Source: Gymnorhina tibicen
Taxonomy: Eukaryota; Chordata; Aves; Passeriformes; Artamidae
Assembly (NCBI GenBank): GCA_013399875.1
Contig: VXAZ01006383.1
Span: 744,001-808,000, forward strand
DNA: 64,000 nucleotides
Direction: 5' to 3'
This document shows, one piece after another, positions 39,001-51,400 of the stretch. Under the pieces are notes generated by a model. The model was given only the letters and a program-made list of their open reading frames with translations. It ran no database searches and was not told the origin of the DNA. Made by a program: the position numbers and the translations under genes. Within the stretch, counting starts at the first letter, position 1, and each line of letters opens with the position of its first letter.

Positions 39001-41114
39001 AAGTGCATTACTTTAGAAAAGGATATGCTTTAAATCTTTCCTTCTTAAGCTCTTGCCCTGAATTTTTGTGTATGATAGTATACCCTAACATTTATGGTAA
39101 CAAATGCTGTCATTATAATTGTGTCTTATGCTTACTAGTATATCATCATCCAATGTTTTTCTAATTTCATAGTCAAAACCTGCCATCAAATATCATAAGC
39201 AGTTTAACTGATATTAATACAAGTAGGAAGATTTTTGAGCTTATTTTAAGGCTGATTGGCAGCAACTTGCTGTCCAAAAACTGAATGCAGTAGCAGTAAG
39301 TTAATGATAAGCATTAATAAATCATGCTTGAGGTCATTTCTTAGGTACTAAGGACCTTTTGATGATTAGTGAACATGTCTGAAAATTGTTCTGGTCACCT
39401 ACTTAACAGCCTGTGACTTTGGAAGGCATTAATCCAGAACACTGACTTCATTTTATCATTAAGTCTTCTACACCAGAAGAAGTTGTTTGTGAGGCCCATT
39501 GGATTCAGTGGTGTACAGGAAGGATGAAATTAAAGAAACTGTTCTGAAATAAGTAGTTCCCAGCTACTTACTTTGGGAGACACCTGCTGAATTTAACGAA
39601 ATTGGTTTCCACAGTCCAGCTGCATTTCTGCTGAACAGTTCAGCCAGGTGTGGAACCAGAATCTATGACCTTTGTGTGCTTATCCACTATGAAAGACCAA
39701 GGATCATTATTTTGGATACAATATATAGGTAACGAAAGCCATGATATCTGTGAAATGGAAATGTTGTATTGTTGCTGAATTCTTGTAATAAGTCTTGTGT
39801 AAGAAAAAAGTACATTTTATATACAGATGCATGTTTTAGGTAAATATTCCGTATGGGACTTGCCTCTATCTGCTCTATGTTGAAAGTTAAATTCTAAGCT
39901 ATCTACTGTTGATATGTTTTCCAAATATGCCCTTTATCCTTCTTTCCCTTTATGTTTCCCCATCTTGCTCTGTTCAGCTTCTACGCCAGTCTGGACTGGA
40001 GGAATTCTATTCTCAGTTCCTACCTTTTGGATCATAACTCTGTCTTCTTTACTGCACCATTAAAATGACTATAATGTACCCGCCTTGTGGCTTATCTGAC
40101 CTGGTGTTCTCCTCCTAGTGTCCCCTGTGGACGCTTTAAAAAGAACCATTATGAAATAAGATTATCACTATGGAAAATTTTACTCCTAGTCTCATTTAGT
40201 TAGCATTGATATAACTTTTGATAAACTCAAGAGGAACAGAATAGAGTCTTGCATCATCTTTTTCATATTGTATGCAGTTCCTGTGTCTCTGGAGTGCTCC
40301 CAAACACAGAAGCATAGTATAATATTGTATCTCCTTTAGCCTTTGTGTTCCAGGTCTTGCTAGTCTTTTTCCTTCTGTCCTTTGTCAGTGCATCAGGCCG
40401 TATACTATGGGTAACCTTTTGCAGGCATAGTAGGGTTCACTAGAGTTGGAAAAAAAATTCTTAGATTTCTTTTCGGGGGGGGATATTTTGTAGATGTTTT
40501 TTCTCTCTAATACAGTTTACTATGATGTTTCCAATAAATTCTTAGAGTATTGAGTTTCCTTCACAGAAATGTGTTTGTAAAATCAAAAAAAAACTTTAAA
40601 AATCTTTTTTTTTCAGTGTAGATTGTTGATACTGCATTTATATCATTGTTCTAAATGTGGTCAAATGTATTTCAAAATGAAATTGTATTGAAGTTTTAGA
40701 CATGTCAAGGTATTTATGATACTACTCTTTTACTCCAATTGATGTGACTTCACACATCAAACATCTGTCTTTGGCTTTACCCTAATGCTGTCCCACTCCC
40801 CAGGGCTCACTAATGCATGTGTCCCTTCTTTCCTGCCCATGCCCCACACCTGACCACAGCAAATCCTGTCTCTTTTCAGTAAAATACCTGATACGTTATT
40901 TGCATTGTACAAATAAGTAGGTGTAATGACCGGAATGAGAGAGGGACAAGAGTACCTATAGTGCAATATCCTGTGTGAAAAACAGAGTCCCAGTATACCC
41001 AGAACCATTTGAAAACCTGACATTAAACAGTTTTTGTAATGCTGCTACTGTCTTCAGGACAGCGATTCTATATGTTTGCTCTAGAAGAAATCATGCACAT
41101 GAAAATGTTAACTT

Positions 41115-41247
41115 ATAGAATCATAGAATCACAGAACAGTTTGGGCTTGAAGGGACCTTTAAAGGTCATCTAGTCCAACCCCCCTGCAGTGAGCAGGGAC
41201 ATCTTCAAATAGATCAGGTTGATGAGAGCCCCATCCAAACTGACCTT
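41115..41247 (-). mobile_element. CR1 LINE, 5'-truncated 3' end
   Basis: Read on the plus strand it starts ATAGAATCATAGAATCACAG, the complement of the CR1 terminal octamer-type repeat. It continues with the hallmark stretch complementary to the GGTTGGACTAGATGA region and GAGCCCCATCCAA. The 3' end therefore points to lower coordinates. It is truncated after TGACCTT. Only the untranslated tip and last codons of ORF2 remain. Confidence 0.92.
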
Positions 41248-43867
41248 ATGCAATATTCATCTGAAGATTGTGAAGAATCTTCCTTTTCTTTTCTCTGTAC
41301 ATTATTCTTTATTATAGATTTAAATATCACTATATGAGAAGTTTATTGTTTGCTATTATGGTAATAAAAAGTTTTAGAATGCTTTTATTTCATTGCACTT
41401 TTTATGAAGGTGTGATGTTTATATTTTAAGCTAGTGTTGCCAAAATAACCTAAGAACTTCATGCCAAATTTATCAAGTTAGAACTATGGAAATTCAGGAT
41501 AGAGCAAAATAAATTTCCCTACTTTAAAAGCAATTTTCCTGTTTTAGAACAATTTCAATTATAAGTTTTAAATATATATTTCCTTGATATAGGATGGTTC
41601 TTGTAAATTAATTGAACAAGAAAGTGTTATTCCCCTTATATTCCACTCACTTTCATCCAAATCTACCATTTCTGTCCACCCAGCCCTGACTAGCTTCCAA
41701 ACATGCACTCAGTGTAGGCCAGGTTCTGCATTTGGCTTTAAGGCTAGGACTCTATTGACAGTCTCCTATATAGAAGGAGGGTGTTGACCTTAATCTTTTC
41801 TGCATGTATGACACCAGTATCAAAAGGGTTAATTTTTTACTCTAGAAGTGCATGTGAACTTAGCCTATCAAGTATTTTTAAGTCTGAACTCCTATAAATA
41901 TTCTTAGCATTAAATATGAAGTATGTGGCTGCCTTGGAACAGATACTTCATTTCTGTGTTTGATCAGAAAGTCCTTTTTGTTTACAGTTTTCCTGAGTTT
42001 TCTTGAGTGGCCAGTTATACTGAATATATACTGAGCCTAGTACATGTTAAAAAATTCACCAAATTCTGTGCAGTTCCTGTATTTTGAACACAGCTTAATT
42101 TGGCCCCTTGGCTCATGTATTCTTACAGGATTTCTGTACAAAGTAGCCTAACTCTTTTCCTCCTAGTGTAAGATTTATCTGCCCTAGTTTTGGCATTTTT
42201 AAAAAAAATAAATCTCTCTAACTTGCCCTATTCTTTTTTTATAGTCAATGAAGAGAAATGGATACCTCAAGGGAATGATTCTTCTCGTCCCAAGATTGGT
42301 ATCTAAGATAGGTCAGATGGATTGCTCCTTGGAGGTGCCAATTTCTTTCCAGTTACTATCAAGGGAGCTTAGGGTGACTGGCTCAGTATTATGTCTGTAA
42401 CTTTTATATGTCTGAAGTTATGTGAGATAAACTGTTCTTTCTTATAATAACATTGTCTGAGGATGTGAATAATTAATTCTCTTCAGAAAATATTACCTCA
42501 AAGACAATAGTGTTTTGCCTGAGACCCAAAATCTTAAAGATAATTCAGTGTACATATATTTGGAATGTTTTGTGCTGCTCTGGCAGAATCTTGGGAGATT
42601 TGATGAAGCAAGCAGAGTTAGAACTGGTGCATTACCTGTACTTTTGGACACATGTAACCAGGATTTTATACAGAAAAGTTTCAAAATATATTAATGGAGT
42701 TAACCTCATTTAACGTTAGAAATCTACAGTGGAGACATCTATGTGTGTTGTAGGCTTTGCAAGCTCCTTTTCTAATCAAGAGACAGAAATAAGACCTTTC
42801 AAGGTACAACACCCCTGACCTATTTTAGATGCTCATTTTAAAACGAGTTGAACAATGGTTCAAAAGTTTCTGGTTTTCTCCACTGAATTTAAAACAAGAC
42901 TGGTGAGTGGGATTAATTCAAGTGCAGATATCAAACTTATTTCTTTGCTATTCATGGATAGATCACAAGGAGAAAATAGTATTAAACAGCTCCAAGGGAC
43001 CAAAAACCTGTGCTGTAAATGCAAAGTCTCAAAAGTGTGTAGTGACCCTCAGCTCTTTAGTGTTACATAATGCTGACGTGTTGCTGTGACATCATTTAAC
43101 AGCTGTGACATTGTACAAATATTTATGGCTCAAATGCGACATTGATTGATAATAAAGTCAACTTCAGCTGTGTAAAGACAATTATTCCACACACTGTTAC
43201 CTATTACATAAATTTTTAGAAAAGGGCTTAGAACTAATTTACAATGATGGTAGAAAATTAATGAGATGCTGAGAGTATTTTGTTAATATCTCAAGATTTT
43301 GAATATAGCTACACATCATCATAAATACTTCTATTTATAAAATGACTTTTGCATTTTTTGCATCTTGGAGACTGGAAATGTTTTCTCTATGAAAGCTTTT
43401 TTCTTTTTCAGTGCTATAGGCAGCTCCTTATTCTGTATGGGTTGTTGTTGTATTTCTTCTTCCTAAATTTGAGGAATATATTGCTTTTATTGTTCTAAAA
43501 TCCTTCACCAGCTTGAAATGGATGAGAACATTGGCACAGTATTATTTTTTGTTCTTTATTTGAAGTTCATATAGATAGATAAATATACTCGGGAATAAAA
43601 TATTTTCCTTTTTTATCTCTTCCAAGAATATTGCTATGTAATTCTTTAAGTAATTTTACCTTCTATTTCCAGATATCTTTCCTTTTACTTTTATATACTG
43701 TTCCCACAACCAATTGCCCAGTCTCTTCAAGTCAGCTTATAGACTTCTCCCTCACAATGCCTTTATTTCTATACTTTTTAAGTCATCAACAATTTTAATC
43801 ATGTCTGTATTTATATGTCTGCTAAGAAAACTCTGTCAAGACAGAAAACATTATGAGAAAAATAAAT

Positions 43868-43895
43868 AATAAATAAAGCAGTGACTTTATTTATT
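43868..43895. repeat. 11-bp inverted repeat, 6-base loop
   Basis: AATAAATAAAG-CAGTGA-CTTTATTTATT. Perfect arms but extremely AT-rich, overlapping an AATAAA-type simple repeat, so probably chance. Confidence 0.85.
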
Positions 43896-44724
43896 CTTTT
43901 TACAGCGGGACTTGTATTTTTTTTTTGTGTTCAAGTATTAATTTATGAGTATGATATTATTTTGTTTTGAGGAATGCAAAGCAGCCTTGCTTTTCATAGT
44001 CTACAAATTGCTGCATCTAGGCTCTAGTGATACAATAAATAACAATAATGTGACACTAAGAAAGAATATGGTCTAGGGTCATTTTTGAGGTTGAGTGTCA
44101 CTCACTAAATGAAAGTGATTGAGAGTCTGTTAAAGAGGGTGACATACGACAGCCCAACCTTTCTTCACTTTACTCATTTTTAGGAAAAAGGATGCCAAGA
44201 GATGAGAAAAGATTTTCCATGATACAAAGCAGTGTGGAGAGGATTATATAAACCACTGAGTGATTTTTATTTTTACTCCCTCTTTGTTATTTATATCTCT
44301 CCACTGGAGCCTTACGGACAAGTTAAAAAAATTACATGACCAGCAATCTGTGGAAAATACAATCAAATATTTTCTTATTTTTGGTTGGAAGAACACTAGG
44401 CCACTAGGTAGAATGAAACTGAAGGATGGGAGAGTAATTTTTTATGCACTTTTATGTATTAATTTTTTTGTATACCTGGAGATTAAGAAATGACTGATGT
44501 GGTGCAAGTTATGAAGAGTGAGTATCACAAAAACTGCCACCATATGTGGATATATATCCCAAAAGCACACAATTCATCACTTGTTTAGTTTGATGCCTTA
44601 AATTCGAGTTGTGGAATTTCATAGATGGGCACACCTGCACAGGAGAAGTGGCCCTAGGGAGTGAAGTGAGCAGCACTCACTTCTGCTGCACCATGACTTG
44701 GGCTGGTGACAGATAGGCACCTCG

Positions 44725-44754
44725 TGCAAGCCTGGCCTCACAGCCAGGCTTGCA
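44725..44754. repeat. 12-bp GC-rich perfect hairpin
   Basis: The arm TGCAAGCCTGGC, the loop CTCACA and the exact reverse-complement arm form the most stable simple stem I noticed outside the CpG islands. Flanks do not extend it convincingly to microRNA-precursor length. It could be a remnant of a transposon terminus or an RNA structure. Confidence 0.85.
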
Positions 44755-45732
44755 GCATTCCTGAAGTGCACACAGAGCGTGGACCTTCTCTGGAGAGTAG
44801 CAGCTGTGGGCACTTCCAGCGAAATGCAGGGCCAGAGGAAAGGTGTTCCTTTCGTCTTTACTCAGCCAAGAAGCTTCCAGTTCTCCTGCTCCAATTTTCT
44901 GGTGAGGGAAGAGCCCCAGCAGTTTGCCTTTTCATGGATGTTTCCTGCTATTGCACCCTCACCAATGTACAAAAAGATATGGGATTCCTGGAACCAAACT
45001 GAGACAGTTTAGAAAACTGGACTCTGCAGATGAGTGAATGGTTGCTGATAAAAACAGACCGGCTTCCAAATCCTTATGCCTTGAGCTGTTTATGCATTTC
45101 ACACTGCGTGGTGATTAGAAAATCAGAATCAGGCTGGTGAGGACCAGAACCCGATTTCCTCCACACCCAAGCAGAGGACCCTCAGAACATGAATGCCAAG
45201 TCGTCTTTCTCTCCTGTTCTTACTTGCCACAAGTTTTGCATTCCTTTCCGTGTACTCAAACAGCTTCACATAAAAGCCAAACTTTGCACTCAACCAGACT
45301 GAAATGTTTATGTATTTCTCCCAGGTGAGTTTCAAAGCCAGCACAGATCCCTTACTGGGCAAGTGCATGTAGCCACTAGAGTCGTGTATAGTCAGAGAAC
45401 ACCACTGACATCTGCTCTTTAACAAATACAAGCCTGCTCAGCTAAGCCTCCAAACTTTCAGGAATGGACTTAATCTCTGATTCTAGACTGATAGACGTTT
45501 CTTCTCTCTGAGAAGGATCTTCTGCATCCAGAAGTATGTATGGAGTGTTACCTATTGACTAGCTTTATGCAGCTCCTTTGCAATTGCAAAATGGTTTTGT
45601 AGATCATCTTTCTTAGGCGGTATTTAGTCATTTCAGAACAGTTTGTAAAGGTGGTTAAGTTAGGATCTGTGAGCCACTTGGTTAGAGCAAGCTGTCTGTA
45701 TATGGCGTGAGACCAGCAGAGTCAGGTCATCA

Positions 45733-46411
45733 TGTTCACAGAAACACAGAATATTCTGAATTGGAAGGGACCCTCAGGGATCATCATCGAGTTCAACTTT
45801 TAGCCCTGCACAAGACATCCAAAGAGTCACACCATGTGCCTGAGAGCATTGTGCAAATGTCTTGAACTCTATCAGGCTTGGTACTGTGACCGCTTCCCAG
45901 GGGAGCCTCTTCCAATGCCCAGCCACCTTCTGGGTGAAGAACCTTTTCCTGATACCCAACCTAAACCTCCCCTGACACAGCTTCAGGCCATTCAATGTGA
46001 TCCTGTCACTGGTCAGCACAAAAAGATCAGTCTCTGCCCCTCCTCTTCCCCTCACAAGGAAGTTGTAACGGCAATGAGGTCTCCCCTCAGTCTCCTCCAG
46101 GCTGAACAGACCAAGTGACCTCAGCCGCTCCTCATATGGCTTCCCCTCAAGGCCCTTCACCATCTTTGCTTCCCTCCTTTGGACACTCTCTAATAGCTTT
46201 ATATCTTTCTTATATTGTGGTGCCCAAAACTGCACACAAGGCTGAAGGGGAGGCTGCCCCAGTGCAGAGCAGAGCGGGACAATCCCCTCCCTTGCCCGGC
46301 TGGCGATGCTGTGCCTGATGCACCCAGGGCATAGCTGGCCCTCCTGGCTGCCAGGGCACTGCTCACTCATGTTCAACTTGCCATTGACCAGGACTCTACA
46401 GGCCATATATG
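45733..46411 (-). mobile_element. CR1 LINE fragment with open 3' end of ORF2
   Basis: About 680 bp of CR1 in minus orientation: the untranslated tip lies at 45733-45800 and the reverse-transcriptase C-terminal region above it. A frame of 219 codons (45774-46433) is still open, with the family's characteristic stretches: a VPLCSAL-like segment, VQFWAPQYKKDIKLLE, KMVKGLEGKPYEERL, LGLFSLE and HWKRLPWEAV. The usual short stop or frameshift decay is limited, although one segment after SLEE has lost residues compared with the CR1 pattern. It is a 5'-truncated, immobile copy of fairly low divergence. Confidence 0.92.
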
Positions 46412-47844
46412 TTGTATAGGTACTAACCAGCATTGCACTGGTAAGTGCTTTACATTCCTCTAAGCAACTGTATCTCCTTCTTTTTCTCTTTACAGCACTG
46501 ACACCTCAAGGGGTACAAGCACAAATTTCCTGAAGAGGGTAAACACTCAAATAATACTGGGATTCATATCAATCATAATTATTTCATGTATTTATGTATA
46601 TATTTTTTTGTGTCCAGTGCCTTCTCAGTCTACTAATTCTGATTGCCGTACAGTTCTAGGACTCAGTATAGTCTGCTGCACCATCCATAAATTAGTTAAA
46701 GGAAAATAAAAGTCTTTTTTACTTTATCAGCTTGATAATAGTACAGGGTTTAATTGACCTCACTGCAGCAGAATTTCTAATTCTGAAATAAAAAGTGAAA
46801 AGTCAGGGATCTTAAATTTTGTGTTAATAGATCTTAATGAATCACCCTGAAATAGCTGGCTCAAACAAGTCAGAACACTGTCAGCCAGCTCAGTTTGCCA
46901 AGAATCCATTTCTCTTCCAAGAGATAAATGAGGTTCCTCAGTGTGGAGAATGCGGAGTGCTAGTGTTATGCCCTTTTATTTTAGAGTTGATTTATTCCAG
47001 TTGTGATGAAAGGTCACAAATTTCAGTGTTCCTTTTTTGCTTCCTTCAATTCTTACAAATGAAATTTTCTAGAGTAGGGCTAATATGACATCTGAGAGTA
47101 CACTTTGTGTCAGTCTCCTACCGTTATCTTTGTGATGCAAATGACCATTATTAAGATATATTTTAATTTTTGTCATTAGTAATGTCTGTATTCTAAAGTC
47201 CCATCTAGTGTCTAGTGAGTTAATACAAAGCTTCTGAATCACTACAGGGTATTTTGAATCAATCCCTGTATTACTTATCACCCCTAATATTTTTCAACAT
47301 GCCCCTTGTATGTTGACCTTATCATGTCAATGAATTCCTAGGGAAAAAGAGGCTGGGTCAATAAGTGTCTATCTGCCAGCCAGGTGACATTGGCTGGTAT
47401 GACATTGTATTCTGCAAATGCCAGTTGGTCTTAACTTTGGAACAAAATCAAATTCAAATGCTAGTTGATAATTAAAACTTTCAATGAGTTATGTTGGAAT
47501 GCCACATAAGGAAGAACTTATTTGGAATACACAATCCAGTTGTATTCCTTATCCTGAAGAATGGAATTATTACCATTCATTACCATTACCATTACCATAG
47601 ATTATGGTAATGAAGATGATAGGAGATAGGTTATAAAACCAGTTGCAGAACTATGAAAGAAAGGAGATCAAAAGGATCATGTAAAATTATTCTACATTAT
47701 GCTCTTAGTTATAGTGATGAGCAGAGGAAAGGGCTGAGGGAAGGAAATCCCAGAAGTGAAGTGTTGATAGAATTTCAAAAAACTGTTTATTGTAATAAAA
47801 AAATCCGGACTAAGGCTTAATGTTAGATAAATCATGTGAAAAAT
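46412..47844. other. Intergenic sequence between CR1 and LTR
   Basis: AT-rich and unique, with no gene. It contains the ATTACC repeat/hairpin at 47569-47611. Confidence 0.65.
47569..47611. repeat. ATTACC microsatellite ending in a hairpin
   Basis: ATTACC occurs four times with one ATTC interruption (47569-47598). The last ATTACCAT is mirrored by ATGGTAAT after AGATT, giving an 8-bp stem and 5-base loop (47591-47611). Confidence 0.85.
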
Positions 47845-47849
47845 AATAG

Positions 47850-48461
47850 TGTCGTGGTTTGAAAGACAGGTGTCTGCTTGAGGAAGGCAGGAGCCCCCTT
47901 TGGAATGGAAAATGCAATCCCCTTCCCTCCGAATTATTACAAATTTGAAATTAAGGGGCTTTCAGGCAAAGATATGAGGAATAGGAATAACAGTTTTTAC
48001 TGATATATATATATATATAACAAAGCAATAGTACAGAGACACTGGTTTAAAGCCTGACAGAGTCAGGGGTACAACCTGGCACCCTGCCAGGCAGGGTGTT
48101 GGTAGCAGTCCGATTCGGTGGTAGCTGCAGTTCTCTTTGAAGTGGTTCTGCTGAAGCCGTGATCTTGTAGAAAAAAGGTCTGGTCCTCCTCAAAAAAGTC
48201 CAGTGGTGGTTGTGCAGCTCTTGTCCTCTGGGATCCCAGCAGGTAAGGTTTCTTGTGCTGTTCCAGGCCCCAGATTTTATCCAGGTGGGAATGCTTGGCT
48301 CCTTCCCCCTGGGCAGAGCATCTCACAGTGGGACGGTGAGTCATGGGGCAAGGCACTGATGGGCCCATTAACAGGAGATAGTCCAGAGGGAGGAGGCAAG
48401 GAACATTGCTATACCTGGGTTCAACAGCTCATGGTAATAGAATACACTGTAACCCAGGACA
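47850..48461 (-). mobile_element. Solo LTR of an endogenous retrovirus
   Basis: This 612-bp element begins TG and ends CA with imperfect inverted ends (TGTCGTGG and the complement of TGTCCTGG). It is bounded by a perfect 5-bp target-site duplication AATAG (47845-47849 and 48462-48466). No internal gag, pol or env sequence is present, so the provirus was lost by LTR-LTR recombination. The body resembles LTRs I associate with passerine genomes. Five-base duplications suit ERVL- or gamma-type elements. Orientation is inferred as minus because avian ERVL-like LTRs typically start TGTCCTGG. A (TA) run lies at about 48003-48019. Confidence 0.88.
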
Positions 48462-48466
48462 AATAG

Positions 48467-51400
48467 TCCTCAGAACTATGGGGCAAAAGAAGATGCTGTA
48501 GGAAACAAAGTAAGGTGGCAAATTTCCGCTTCCATCTTAAACAAATGTTAAGGTTTGTCTAAAGTACAGAATCCTGTGATATGGCATTGTCTTCAGGATG
48601 TGCAGATTAATTCTCATCTGTGCTTCTAGCTATTCAGAGGTGAATTATTTCCTGAGCTGTTTTTTGAAGTCTATAAAAAAGTGATAATGAAATTGCAATT
48701 ATGATGTTTTTAAGCATTGTATGGTCAAGATATAAGACGAACACGATAAAAATTAGCAGCCACAGAGCTGAAGCTGTGACTTTTGCTGCACAGGTTGCAG
48801 ATCCAGAGAATAAGGGAAGAGATAACCAAATGGCACAGATATCCTAAGTACAGTGATAGTACTTCAGAGGGCAATTGTCCAAAATTAATTTTGAATATTT
48901 GAAATAAACTCTTGCTGGGTTTGCTATGTGTATCATTAGAAATACATTCTAAAGCTTCGGTTCAACCTTTCTTTGTTCAGTTAAAGATGATTCTTTGTGT
49001 TCAGCTCACTGACTTCTCAATTCAGTTCTTCCTCAATTTTACTTAACTTCTGACTTGAAGACTGTCTTGTTCCTCCTCAGCTTTTTCTTCTTTAGGCTAA
49101 AAAAAGGAAAAAAAGCATTTTTTGTCATAAGCTATACCATTTAGGTATTTGATCATGCTTGATTTTCCTCTTTCAGGCTATCACCAATTAGTCCACCTTT
49201 TTGTGGTATGGTACAGAAATCTTATTGCTCCTAGCCAGAGTTGTATTTGTCAGTGTGTTTGTTCAAAATCAATGTAGTTCTTGTTGCTAGACCAAACAAA
49301 GGACAAGTATTAAGACTATTTACTAAGGTCACTGTTAGTGAAACTTGTGCAACTCTTGCTAAAAGTCTTTCCCTTTCTAAACTCTTTCTAATAAACCTAA
49401 AGAGTACACAAAGCCTTATTAATTTCTTTAAATTTTATGATGTTCATCGTTTATTTATGCATTTTCTGAAATAAGGCCCATATTCTAACATTGGCTCATC
49501 CTCTATTAGAACAAGGAAACCCTTACAGCTTATTTTCTTCACAATATGCAGAAATCCAAAATCTGTTTCATGCAAGTAAAGTCAAAATCCAGCACTTTAA
49601 ACTGGAACTGTGCCTTTACTATAATATTCATAGCTTTTTATTATTTTTAATATAATTCCTTCTGCTAGAATTTGGCTTAAAAATGTAAGTTATTTAACAG
49701 ATATAATTAGGTTGCTAAGCATTAACAGTTAATTATCATATTAATAAACAGTTATTACTCGCATTCTATACTGAACCATGCCAAAGCAGAATTACTATGC
49801 ATGCATTGCTCTTAGGCAACATAATTGTCCTTAAAGGAAATCATTACAATTTAAATGAAATTGGGATCTACTGGTTAGGGAAGGCTGTAGGGCATGCACA
49901 ATACATACTAAGCAAGGAACTGTAATTTCCCCAAATCACATCTCTTCAGTAATTTCACATCACAGGGTTATCTGTGTTTAGTTAAGAGGGAAACAGTTTA
50001 TTTTTGCCTTGCAATTTTACAAGGGCATTATTTAACCAAGGACAAGCCAGTCCCCAAAAGGAAGGCAGTGCAGAGTCACTGCATCGTATTATTTAATACG
50101 GTTTAGTAAACTATGACCATGACCACTCTGGCCATGATTTAAAACTTATTTTATTTTAGACTATATTCTAAGGAATGGATTTGCTGTGTCACTAGCACGT
50201 GCTGCCCAAGCAATGTGAAGTATAGACTGAAGTCTAGAAGCACCCCAAATAACATCTAATGTAAAATATATTTCTGTATAGAAATAACTGTGTCTCTTTT
50301 TGCTGACTAGAGTTTTGCTTGCTTTTGCATGTTCTTTCTCTGTGTTTAACAGATACACTAAGGACTTGTTCTCCTCTATGACATTTTTTGTCATATGAAG
50401 GTTAATTGTTTGACTTAATCTCTTTGACATCTGTTAAAGTACAAGGAATTTGAACATTAGTTCCTGGTATTTTCTTAGACTGATAACTAATTAATGTTTT
50501 ACACTGCCATAAACATTTCCTTAGTTTAAGTAAATGACTCACATTTACAAAAAGGTTATATCATGCGTGGGTGCTAAGGATTTTTCAAATGAATTAGTCA
50601 AAAACTCAAGATTAACTTTATTAATAAGCCTTATTTGATAAATGTGACACATAGCAAATGATGTGGCTGTTAAAGTACTATAACTGAAAACAATCCCTAG
50701 CCTGTCAGAAGCAAGACATATTAAAACTTTGGGGTTTTTTTTTGCAAAACGAATGCCAAAATAGTTAAGAAAATTCTAACCCATATTAACAACAAAAGTC
50801 TGCCTTATGTTTGATTTTTCATAACGTTTGAATCCTTTTCCTTTCAAAGACATTAAGCTAAAGTAAAAGTGACTCATCAGTATCCGGTTGAATTGTGTCA
50901 ATAAAGAAACACAGCAGTGAAAGACATCAAACCCAATACACACAAATTGAAACCAAGTGTCTTTGAAAAGAAGCTCTTTGTCCTGTCTTTAATATGAGTT
51001 ATAAGGGTGAGATTTTTCCTTCCCTGTCCTCAGTGTCAACCAGGAATACTGCTTTGAGTCCTTGACATTAACAAGAACAGAGTCTGACCTCCTTTCTGCA
51101 GAGGCTGCTACAGCCTGCATCACCAGAAAAGCTTGTGTGACTTTCTGAATCCATACTTACATTGCTTTTAAGAAACGTTAAGAAGAACTTTTTTAATACT
51201 GAGAGCTTCTATCAGTGGCGTTCACTTTTTCCAGCTTTATTGGCATTTGAAGCCTATGATTTATTGCTAGAATCTGAATGTGTGACCTTACACAATAGTC
51301 TCGTCATTCCTGGGCTTTAACTTGGACAATTGGATTGCCTATAAAGGAAGGTCATCAAGGCTGTCAGTGAGGGGTTATGGCATCGCCATTGCTGGCATGA

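Larger units (their letters stand above)
25100..41114. other. Gene desert, second part
   Basis: AT-rich unique sequence without recognisable genes or clear transposons. Noted within it are a double E-box (28520-28537), a 26-bp perfect palindrome (29698-29723), a 9-bp hairpin (33474-33495) and a poly-A run (36027-36054). Open frames of 100-135 codons near 28.4-28.7 and 31.1-31.5 kb show no domain, no conserved-looking motif and no splice context, and I treat them as chance. Confidence 0.65.
41248..45732. other. Gene desert, third part
   Basis: AT-rich unique sequence as far as about 44.6 kb. It includes an 11-bp inverted repeat (43868-43895) and a weak SINE-tail-like piece (44015-44050). From about 44.62 to 45.45 kb the base composition is visibly richer in GC and contains a 12-bp hairpin (44725-44754). 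A 100-codon open frame on the minus strand (45129-45431) is not recognised. No gene is called. Confidence 0.6.

Noticed and set aside
43868..43895. Hairpin considered as an RNA gene or terminator
   Set aside because: The stem is almost pure A/T and embedded in an AATAAA-type simple repeat.
44015..44050. Another copy of the (AAT)-tailed retroposon
   Set aside because: Only GGCTCTAGTGATACAATAAA and a short A/T tail resemble the family. Too short to call as a feature.
45774..46433. A 219-codon frame as a host gene
   Set aside because: Its residues match the C-terminal end of CR1 ORF2, so it is transposon sequence, not a gene.
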